DNA of 6,154 nucleotides from the NCBI GenBank assembly GCA_029256565.1, contig JAQSXQ010000122.1, forward strand, positions 1 through 6,154. Direction: 5' to 3'. Of the stretch, positions 1-5,975 are shown one piece after another (the first letter of the stretch is position 1; every line of letters starts with the position of its first letter). The position numbers and the translations under genes are program-made. Below the pieces are notes generated by a model, which was not told the origin of the DNA, made no database searches, and was given only the letters and a program-made list of their open reading frames with translations. The DNA is from Mycobacterium sp. GTDB taxonomy: Bacteria > Actinomycetota > Actinomycetes > Mycobacteriales > Mycobacteriaceae.

Positions 1-1
1 C

Positions 2-1171
2 AACGAGCAGGAGATCGAGTGGGCCGAGTCGGTCGTCGAGGCGTGGAACGCCGAGCACCCCGATGAAGAGGTGACGGCCGAGGCGATTCCCGCCGGCAAA
101 TCGTCCGAGGACGCGATCTCGGCGGCCATCACCGCGGGCAACACCCCCTGCCTCGTCTTCAACACCGCCCCGGCCGCGGTTCCCGCGTTCCAGAAGCAGG
201 GCGGGCTGGTGAACATCTCGGCCACGTTCGAGGATGGCGAGTCGTTCGTCACCGAGCGGTCGGGCGATGCAGCCGACGGCTTCAGGTCCCCCGACGGCGA
301 CCTCTACCAGGTGCCGTGGAAGGCCAACCCGTTCATGCTCTACTACAACAAGGACGTGTTCGCGCAGGCGGGGCTCGACCCGGAGAACCCCCAACTCGAG
401 ACGTACGACGACGTGCTGGCGGCTGCGAAGGCGATCAAGGACGCGGGCGCCGCGGACTTCGCGATCTACCCGCCCGCGTCGAGCGATTACACGAACGCGC
501 TGTTCGACTTCTACCCGTTCTTCCTCGCCAACTCGGGCGGCGTTCAGCTCGTCAGTGACGATCAGGCCACGTTCACGAGCGAGGAGGGTTTGCAGACACT
601 CGAGTTCTGGAAGGCCCTGTACGCCGACGGCTACGCCTCGGCCGAGGCCTACAGCGGTGACGCGTGGGCCGGTCCCTTCGCCGACGGTGTCGCGGCCATG
701 GGCATCGCCGGCCCCTGGGGCACCGGTGCGTTCGACGGCAAGGTGAGCTACGGCGTCGTGCCGCTGCCCACGGCCGAGGGTAAGACCATCGACGAGACCT
801 ACACGTTCGGCGACTCTAAGAACGTCGGCCTCTACACGTCCTGCGAGAACCAGCAGACCGCGTGGGACTTCGTGAAGTTCTCCATGGATGCCGACAACGA
901 CCGCGCACTGCTCGAGACGACCGGGCAGTTCCCGATCCGAACCGACATCGCGGAGATCGCCGGCGACTACCTCGCCCAGAACCCCGTGCTCGAGACGTTC
1001 TCGCTCGAGGTGCCGCTCACGGTCGACGTGCCGAACATCGCCAACGCGACGGAGATCTGGCAGACCTTCCGCGACGCCTGGGGCGAAGCGGTGCAGTCCG
1101 GCCAGGGCGACCTGACCGAGGTCATGCAGGCCGCCGCCGACAAGATCGACAGCCTCGCCGCGCAGCGCTGA
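2..1171 (+). CDS. ABC transporter family 1 sugar-binding protein (5' end outside window)
   Basis: This is the extracellular substrate-binding component of an ABC sugar importer, which captures a mono- or oligosaccharide and delivers it to membrane permeases. The frame is open from base 2, so the 389 visible residues lack the signal peptide and expected lipobox. The fragment begins with the first lobe helix (EIEWAESVVEAWNAEHPDEE), as is normal just after the first strand of family 1 binding proteins. Family hallmarks follow: VPWKANPFMLYYNKDVFAQAGL near the hinge, the late motif FADGVAAMGIAGPWG, and the C-terminal pattern AWDFVKFSMDADNDRALLETTGQFPIR. Two cysteines (bases 149-151 and 841-843) could form a disulfide. 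With a usual leader of about 40 residues the length would match the 410-440 typical of the family. The stop is 28 nt before the lyase, so co-transcription is likely. No permease gene is visible; any partner would lie upstream or elsewhere. The family is confident; the ligand cannot be read from the sequence. Confidence 0.93.
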   Translation, partial: NEQEIEWAESVVEAWNAEHPDEEVTAEAIPAGKSSEDAISAAITAGNTPCLVFNTAPAAVPAFQKQGGLVNISATFEDGESFVTERSGDAADGFRSPDGDLYQVPWKANPFMLYYNKDVFAQAGLDPENPQLETYDDVLAAAKAIKDAGAADFAIYPPASSDYTNALFDFYPFFLANSGGVQLVSDDQATFTSEEGLQTLEFWKALYADGYASAEAYSGDAWAGPFADGVAAMGIAGPWGTGAFDGKVSYGVVPLPTAEGKTIDETYTFGDSKNVGLYTSCENQQTAWDFVKFSMDADNDRALLETTGQFPIRTDIAEIAGDYLAQNPVLETFSLEVPLTVDVPNIANATEIWQTFRDAWGEAVQSGQGDLTEVMQAAADKIDSLAAQR

Positions 1172-1186
1172 CGCGCGTGCATCGGC

Positions 1187-1193
1187 GAAGGAG
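1187..1193 (+). promoter_or_regulatory. Shine-Dalgarno of the lyase gene
   Basis: GAAGGAG lies 6 nt before the ATG at 1200. It closely matches the anti-Shine-Dalgarno sequence of 16S rRNA and fixes the lyase start, which also begins a textbook signal peptide. The 28-nt gap after the upstream stop codon holds no room for a promoter plus leader, supporting one transcript with the sugar-binding protein gene. Confidence 0.85.
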
Positions 1194-1199
1194 CTGGAC

Positions 1200-1283
1200 A
1201 TGAAACGCATCAAGGCCCTGATCGCGGTCGCGGTCGCCGTCGTGCTCGGTGTCACCGGGCTCGTCGCGACGCCGGCGTCCGCC
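1200..1283 (+). other. Signal peptide of the lyase
   Basis: Residues 1-28 show a basic start (MKRIK), a hydrophobic core rich in Ala, Val and Leu (about 6-23), and an ASA motif at 26-28 followed by ATPEED. Cleavage by type I signal peptidase after A28 is predicted. There is no lipobox cysteine and no twin arginine, so general Sec export is expected. Confidence 0.9.
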
Positions 1284-4200
1284 GCGACGCCCGAGGAGGA
1301 TGTGCGGACGATCAACTCCCGTCTCCAGGAGTACTACCTGGGGCAGGGCGATGAGGTCATCATCGCGAACGGCATCTACCTCGCGCGCACCTCCGAGGCG
1401 CTCGAGTACGTCGAGTCGCAACGACCCGACGGATCGTGGGCGGACGTGGACTACGCCGACCGCACGAGCTCGGCGAACGGGCGCACCTGGTCGGCCTACA
1501 TCGCGCTCTACCGCATGCTCGCGATGGCTCAGGCGTACCGCGATCCGGCCGCGCCCGGGTTCGAGCGCCCCGAGGTGCTCGCAAGCGTCGAACAGGCGCT
1601 GCGGTACTGGGATGCCGCCGATCCTGGCAACACCAACTGGTGGGAGACCGAGATCGGCGAGTCGATCGCGATGGGCCGCATCTCGATCTTCCTCGGCGAC
1701 GTGCTGAGCCAGGACGCCCTCGACGTCAGCCTGAAGCACAACACAGGCAAGCTCGACCCGGTCGGTGCGAACGGCTCGTGGCGCACGCACAACTTCCTCA
1801 TGGAGGCCGTGTCGACGCACGATCTGGCCAGTATCCACGCGGGCTTCGACACGATGGTGCAGACCGTGCAGGTCGATCACTCGGGCGAGGTGCGCGAAGC
1901 CGTGCAGCCCGACGCGAGCTTCTGGGCGCACGGCGCCCAGCTGTACAGCGAGGGCTACGGCATGGTGCTGTTCACCTACACGGCGCTCTGGGCGGACGTG
2001 GCGCGTGGCACGGGCCTCGCGTTCTCGCGTGACCAACTCGACGCGATCGCGTTCTACATCGTCTCGGGGACGCGATGGATGATCCGCGGCGAGATCGGCA
2101 TGATGTACCTGAACTACCGGCCGCCGAAGACGATCAGCGGGGTTACGAGCCACGCGTCGGAGTTCATCGATCCGCTGCAGCGCATGGTGCGCACCGATGC
2201 GCTGTACTCGACGTCGTACCAGGCGCTCCTCGACGGCATCATGGGCGAGACGCGCATCAACGGAGTCACGGGGAACACCTACTTCTGGCGTTCCGAGTTC
2301 TCGTCGCACCTGCGCGACGACTACGGCATCTTCACGAGGTTGAACTCCAGCCGGACCGTCGGCAGCGAGTACCGGTCGACCTTCCGCCCGGCGGTCGGGA
2401 ACGAGATCGTGTGGAACTCCGCGGGCGCGACGGCGATCCAGGTCAACAACCGTGAGTACCTCGACCTCGGTCCGACGTTCGACTGGTTCCACTACCCGGG
2501 TGTGACGGCGCCGTACGTGAGGGAGCAGACCCGCGGGTCTACCGGCAACGGTGGCAGCTTCACGGGAGGCGTGTCCGATGGCACTTACGGTGCGACGGTG
2601 TACTCGCTCGACCGGGCCGCGACCAAGGCGAAGAAGAGCACCTTCTCGTTCGACGACGAGATGGTGGCACTCGGTGCGGGCATCGAGTCCAGCTCGGACG
2701 CCGCCGTGCACACGACCGTGAACCAGGCCGTCGCGAAAGGCAACGCCTCGGTCGACGGTGATCGCGTCTCGCCGGGCACCCGTTCGGAGACGATCGAGGG
2801 TGACTCGTGGGCGTACAACGACGAGGTCGGCTACGTGTTCCCCGCCGACGGAGCGTTGCGGGTGTCGAACGCCGAGCAGACCGGGAACTGGCTCGACCAG
2901 GATCCGGTGACGCGCGAGGCCTTCACGCTGTACTTCGACCACGGCGTGCGCCCGGCCGGCGCCGGCTACGAGTACGTGGTCCTCCCCGGGAAGCCGGCCG
3001 CCGAGGTCGAGGCCTACGCGGCCGATCCGGCCGTGCAGATCCTCCGCAACGACACGAGCGTACAGGCGGTTCGGCACCCCGGCCTGCGTCGCACGATGGC
3101 GACCTTCTACCAGGCGGGCACGCTCGACCTCGGTGAGGGACGCACGCTCGAGGTGAGTCAGCCGAGCCTCGTCATCCTCGATGAGTCCGGCGAGGTGCCC
3201 GTGGCCAGCGTGGCGAATCCGAGCCAGCCCGGTGCGGTCGTGTACGTGTCGCTCACCGGTCCTGACATCTCGGCCCGCGGCACGTTCGGTCTCGGCGCCG
3301 GGGCGAACCTCGGCAAGACGGTCACCGCGCAACTCGTGCCGTTCGAGTCCGGTGAGCACTCGGCGTACCGCGCAAGCGACGCGCAGGACGGGCAGGGAGC
3401 CGCCCTGGCCGGCGACGGCGACCGCGGAACCGCCTGGCAGTCCGCCGGCAAGGGCACCGCCTGGCTGCAGAAGGAGGTCGGGGCGGGAGCCTTCCTCACA
3501 GGCGTCACGGTCGCATGGGGCGAGGACTTCGCCACCCGCTACCTGCTGCAGACGTCCCGGGACGGCGTCACCTGGACCGACCAGCGCTTCACCCAGGATG
3601 GCGCCGGCGGCGAGGTCCGCCTCGACATCGCGCCGACCGCGGCCACCTTCGTCCGGCTGCTCATGGTCGACAGTGCGAACGGCGACGGGTATGCCGTGCA
3701 GGAGTTCGAGGTCGACGCGAGCATGAATCTCGCGCTCGGCCGTGCGGTCACGGCGTCCGGCGGCACGTCCTCCGGCAATGTGACCGACGGGGCACTGGAC
3801 ACCCGGTGGAGCGCGAACAACTCGGACAGCGCCTGGGCGCAGGTCGACTTGGGCTCCGTCCAGCCGATCAAGACGGTCCGGCTGTGGTGGGAGGCGTCGT
3901 TCGCACGGCAGTACAAGATCCAGGTTTCGGACGATGGCAGCAGCTGGCGCGACGCGTACACCACGCCGAGCACGGGCAGCGATGGCGGCAGCGATGTGGT
4001 CGAGGTCGACGAGCAGGCGCGGTATGTGCGCATGCAGACCGTCCAGCGCAGCACGACGCAGTACGGGGTGTCGCTCTGGGAGCTCGAGGTGTTCGCGGAC
4101 GACGCGATCGCGAACGCGCCCACGACGCCGGCCGGGCGGGAGAACTTCGCCCTCGGCCGTCCGATCGTCGCCGACTCGACGTACAACCCCACGGCGAGCG

Positions 4201-5771
4201 CGGCGAACGCGAACGACGGCAACCTGACCACGAGGTGGTCTTCCAGCCGCCAGGCCGCGCCGTACACCACGCAGCGCTGGCTGCAGGTCGACCTGGAGAG
4301 CGTGCGAACGATCAACCAGGCCGTGGTGACCTGGGAGTCGGCGACCTCGAACGACTACCGCGTGGAGGGATCGCTCGATGGCGAGACGTGGCACGAGCTC
4401 GCTCGCGTTCAGAAGACCTCGACCGAATTGAAGAACGTCGTCGACTTCGCCGGCGCCGACGTGCAGTACGTGCGCGTGATCGGGTTGCCGGTCACCCAGT
4501 ACGGCGTCTCGATCTTCGAGTTCGAGGTCTACGGCGGGTACAACCTCGGCTGTGAGGCCGCGCCGGTGAGGGCCGAGCGCAACAGCTCGGCGGTGGTGAC
4601 GGCTTCTATCCAGCCGCTCGACGCCGGGGACACCTTCACCGCGTTCCCGCTGGACGCGAGCGTGGCGACCGTCGCCGGCGAACCGCGGGTCGGTGAGGAC
4701 GGCCGAATCGAGTTCGACGTCGCCACCGGCGACTCGGGGTCCACGTCGGTGCTGGTCAGTCACGCCAACGGCGACGAGTTCGCGTGGTGCCAGCTCACGA
4801 TCGCGGTCGACACGGCCCAGCTCGTCGAGCTGATCGAGCGTGCGAATGCGCTGGACAGCACCCTGTACACACCGTCCAGCTGGGCCCCGCTGCTCCCGGC
4901 GCTCGAAGCAGCCAAGTCGGCGCTCCGGGCCGCGGATGCCTCGCAGACCGCGATCGACGAGCGGGCGGCTTCGCTCGCCGCGGCGCTCCATGGCCTGGTC
5001 CTGATCGAGCCCGCGATCGCGGCGCCGTCGGCGCCGCGCGACGTGGCCGCAACGGCTTCCGGTGGCACGGTGCGCGTCGCGTGGTCGGCCCCGGAGACCG
5101 ATGGCGGCGCGCCCGTCACGGGCTACGAGGTGACGGTGGGCGAGTCGGTCGTGTCGGTCGATGCATCGACGCTGTCGGTGGATGTCACGGGCTTCGAGCC
5201 GGGCACGTACACCGTCACCGTGCGCGCCGAGAACGAGGCGGGCTGGTCGGAGCCGTCGGCCGGCGTGCCGGTCGAGGTGGTCGACGGGACGCCCGTGCTG
5301 CCGAGGGTGTCGGTGAGCGGATCGCTGAAGGCCGGTGGTGAGATCACGGTCACGGGTGCGGACTTCGCCGCCGAGACCGAGTACACCGTCGAGCTGCGGT
5401 CGACGCCGCAGGCGCTCGGTGCGGCCACGACCGACGCCGATGGGGCGTTCTCGCTGGACGCGACCATCGCGGCCGACACCGTCCCGGGTGAGCACACCGT
5501 CGTGGTGATGCTCGACGGCGCCGACGTCGTGTCGGCCCGTGTGCAGATCGCGCCGGGCGGCGTCGATCCGGGCACCGGGCCGGGTCCCGGCGCAAATCCG
5601 GGCACGGCTCCCGACGGCGGTTCGGGTGGTTCGTCAGGTGACCGCGACGGTGACCTGGCGCGGACCGGCGTCGACCTCACGGGGCTGACGTGGGCGGCCG
5701 GCAGCGCGATGCTCCTCCTCCTTGCCGGTGCCGTGGTCCTCACCCTCCGGCGTCGGCGCACGGAGAGCTGA
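1200..5771 (+). CDS. Secreted, sortase-anchored polysaccharide lyase family 8 (hyaluronate/chondroitin AC/xanthan lyase-like) with F5/8 type C domains
   Basis: This 1523-residue surface enzyme is predicted to cleave a uronic-acid-containing polysaccharide by beta-elimination. Module order by residue: signal peptide 1-28; alpha/alpha toroid about 32-385; central beta-sandwich about 390-650; Lyase_8 C-terminal domain about 655-713; F5/8 type C domains 714-840, 841-969 and 980-1114; Ig-like 1115-1207; FIVAR 1208-1269; fibronectin III 1275-1361; Ig-like 1362-1452; Gly/Pro linker; LARTG 1486-1490; membrane span about 1496-1515; RRRR tail. PL8 signatures include NWWETEIG (146-153), GAN (189-191), AHGAQLYSEGYG (243-254) and GGVSDGTYGATVYSLDRA (456-473). 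Candidate active-site residues are N191, H244, Y253, R307 and E390. The usual PL8 unit is about 750-800 residues, so the C-terminal half is accessory. It probably shares an operon with the upstream binding protein. Family assignment is secure; substrate is not. Chondroitin, hyaluronan, xanthan and glucuronan are all possible within PL8. Confidence 0.93.
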   Translation: MKRIKALIAVAVAVVLGVTGLVATPASAATPEEDVRTINSRLQEYYLGQGDEVIIANGIYLARTSEALEYVESQRPDGSWADVDYADRTSSANGRTWSAYIALYRMLAMAQAYRDPAAPGFERPEVLASVEQALRYWDAADPGNTNWWETEIGESIAMGRISIFLGDVLSQDALDVSLKHNTGKLDPVGANGSWRTHNFLMEAVSTHDLASIHAGFDTMVQTVQVDHSGEVREAVQPDASFWAHGAQLYSEGYGMVLFTYTALWADVARGTGLAFSRDQLDAIAFYIVSGTRWMIRGEIGMMYLNYRPPKTISGVTSHASEFIDPLQRMVRTDALYSTSYQALLDGIMGETRINGVTGNTYFWRSEFSSHLRDDYGIFTRLNSSRTVGSEYRSTFRPAVGNEIVWNSAGATAIQVNNREYLDLGPTFDWFHYPGVTAPYVREQTRGSTGNGGSFTGGVSDGTYGATVYSLDRAATKAKKSTFSFDDEMVALGAGIESSSDAAVHTTVNQAVAKGNASVDGDRVSPGTRSETIEGDSWAYNDEVGYVFPADGALRVSNAEQTGNWLDQDPVTREAFTLYFDHGVRPAGAGYEYVVLPGKPAAEVEAYAADPAVQILRNDTSVQAVRHPGLRRTMATFYQAGTLDLGEGRTLEVSQPSLVILDESGEVPVASVANPSQPGAVVYVSLTGPDISARGTFGLGAGANLGKTVTAQLVPFESGEHSAYRASDAQDGQGAALAGDGDRGTAWQSAGKGTAWLQKEVGAGAFLTGVTVAWGEDFATRYLLQTSRDGVTWTDQRFTQDGAGGEVRLDIAPTAATFVRLLMVDSANGDGYAVQEFEVDASMNLALGRAVTASGGTSSGNVTDGALDTRWSANNSDSAWAQVDLGSVQPIKTVRLWWEASFARQYKIQVSDDGSSWRDAYTTPSTGSDGGSDVVEVDEQARYVRMQTVQRSTTQYGVSLWELEVFADDAIANAPTTPAGRENFALGRPIVADSTYNPTASAANANDGNLTTRWSSSRQAAPYTTQRWLQVDLESVRTINQAVVTWESATSNDYRVEGSLDGETWHELARVQKTSTELKNVVDFAGADVQYVRVIGLPVTQYGVSIFEFEVYGGYNLGCEAAPVRAERNSSAVVTASIQPLDAGDTFTAFPLDASVATVAGEPRVGEDGRIEFDVATGDSGSTSVLVSHANGDEFAWCQLTIAVDTAQLVELIERANALDSTLYTPSSWAPLLPALEAAKSALRAADASQTAIDERAASLAAALHGLVLIEPAIAAPSAPRDVAATASGGTVRVAWSAPETDGGAPVTGYEVTVGESVVSVDASTLSVDVTGFEPGTYTVTVRAENEAGWSEPSAGVPVEVVDGTPVLPRVSVSGSLKAGGEITVTGADFAAETEYTVELRSTPQALGAATTDADGAFSLDATIAADTVPGEHTVVVMLDGADVVSARVQIAPGGVDPGTGPGPGANPGTAPDGGSGGSSGDRDGDLARTGVDLTGLTWAAGSAMLLLLAGAVVLTLRRRRTES
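1293..3338 (+). other. PL8 catalytic region (toroid plus beta-sandwich domains)
   Basis: Residues about 32-713 contain the whole catalytic unit. Spacing between candidate active-site residues is H244 +9 Y253, +54 R307, +83 E390. From memory, this equals the spacing of His225, Tyr234, Arg288 and Glu371 in Pedobacter (Flavobacterium) heparinus chondroitin AC lyase. N191 in GAN matches the Asn that neutralises the substrate carboxylate, and W147/W148 match the aromatic patch of PL8 enzymes. E390 is anchored by SSR 383-385, as in the family pattern SSRxxxYE. Differences are T311 where a second Arg is common (R307 +4), and a longer loop at about 391-405 before NEIVW in place of the usual ENxxGW. 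The sandwich region keeps the PGVTAPYV and FSFDDEMVALGAGI motifs. Confidence 0.85.
3339..4541 (+). repeat. Three tandem F5/8 type C (discoidin/CBM32-like) domains
   Basis: Three consecutive jelly-roll carbohydrate-binding-type modules cover residues 714-840, 841-969 and 980-1114. Copies 2 and 3 share the pattern (N/F)xALGR near the start, DGxxxTRWS, (A/L)QVDL, then QYGVS followed by an aromatic and ExEV at the end (QYGVSLWELEV at 954-964, QYGVSIFEFEV at 1100-1110). Copy 1 is more divergent: it has DGDRGTAWQS at 739-748 and ends in GYAVQEFEV (830-838). The DG of the TRW motif usually contributes to a structural calcium site in this fold. These modules probably target the enzyme to galactosyl, uronate or other surface glycans; the ligand is not predictable here. 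Confidence 0.88.
4542..5555 (+). other. Stalk modules: Ig-like (two Cys), FIVAR, fibronectin III, Ig-like
   Basis: Residues 1115-1207 form a beta-rich Ig-like module bracketed by C1118 and C1197, the only cysteines I see in the whole protein, so a disulfide is plausible. Residues 1208-1269 match the helical FIVAR repeat (LVELIERANALD, then LYTPSSWAPLLPALEAAKSAL, then an ID-x-RAASLAAAL helix). Residues 1275-1361 are a fibronectin III domain (PSAPRDVAATASGGTVRVAW, GYEVTV, YTVTVRAENEAGWSEPS). Residues 1362-1452 are another Ig-like sandwich (VSVSGSLKAGGEITVTGADFA, DADGAFSLDATI) of a kind often seen before wall anchors in actinobacterial surface proteins. They probably act as a spacer and may add binding. 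Confidence 0.75.
5655..5768 (+). other. C-terminal cell-wall sorting signal (LARTG, membrane span, RRRR tail)
   Basis: LARTG at residues 1486-1490 is followed by a hydrophobic segment (about 1496-1515) and the tail RRRRTES. A Gly/Pro/Ser linker (1453-1485) precedes it and would cross the wall. The motif fits LAxTG, the pattern associated with actinobacterial class E sortases, better than classical LPxTG. Cleavage between Thr and Gly and covalent attachment to peptidoglycan are predicted. No sortase gene is in the window. Confidence 0.88.
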
Positions 5772-5790
5772 CCGGGAACACCGGCACGTA

Positions 5791-5822
5791 GAACCGGCCA
5801 GGCCTTCGGGCTTGGCCGGTTC
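5791..5822 (+). terminator. Intrinsic terminator-like hairpin after the lyase gene
   Basis: A 14-bp stem (GAACCGGCCAGGCC, 5791-5804, with 5809-5822) has one G-U pair and is closed as C(TTCG)G, the very stable UUCG tetraloop. It starts 19 nt after the lyase stop. No T-run follows (TGCGTGTGCC), as is common for actinobacterial hairpin terminators. It probably ends the binding protein-lyase transcript; the symmetric stem could also act on the opposite strand. Confidence 0.85.
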
Positions 5823-5936
5823 TGCGTGTGCCCGGTCGAGCCAGGGTGGCACGTGGCGAGACTGAGCAGCGCTCGGCGACACCGAACCCCACGTTGCGGC
5901 AGTGAGTAGCGCGGCCCGGCACGACACCGGGGATGC

Positions 5937-5967
5937 GTGTGGCCCGCCGCAATGCGGCGGGCCACAC
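5937..5967 (-). terminator. Terminator-like hairpin after the convergent GH130-like gene
   Basis: This is a perfect 14-bp inverted repeat (GTGTGGCCCGCCGC, 5937-5950, with 5954-5967) around the 3-nt loop AAT. It lies 8 nt beyond the minus-strand stop codon at 5976-5978, so it most likely terminates that gene. No T-tract follows on the minus strand. The 114 nt between the two hairpins (5823-5936) show no convincing gene or other element. Confidence 0.8.
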
Positions 5968-5975
5968 GGGGCGGG

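Noticed and set aside
71..1171. GTG at 71 as the true start of the binding-protein gene
   Set aside because: The frame is open to base 2 and the upstream residues form the normal first helix of the family. Starting at 71 would remove the export signal and part of the first lobe.
1172..1199. Promoter between the binding protein and the lyase
   Set aside because: Only 28 nt are available and they are largely taken by the Shine-Dalgarno region. No -10 or -35 pattern is seen.
3515..4555. Plus-strand 346-codon frame within the lyase
   Set aside because: It overlaps the F5/8 domains in another frame, is rich in Arg and Gly with low-complexity composition, and has no family motif.
1122..5495. Minus-strand 1457-codon frame as a real gene
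   Set aside because: It is codon-aligned opposite the lyase, is Arg/His/Gly-rich with no recognisable domain, and its openness follows from absence of TTA, CTA and TCA in the lyase.
5823..5936. Possible small RNA or small gene between the two hairpins
   Set aside because: The frames are short and lack a ribosome binding site. Only a weak 5-bp inverted repeat (CCCGG/CCGGG around 5915-5931) is present, with no promoter-like pattern I can support.
5123..5965. Minus-strand 280-codon frame across the lyase end and intergenic region
   Set aside because: It runs through both hairpins and the antisense of the wall-anchor region. Its Ser/Thr/Pro-rich composition is a shadow of the lyase codons and no domain is visible.
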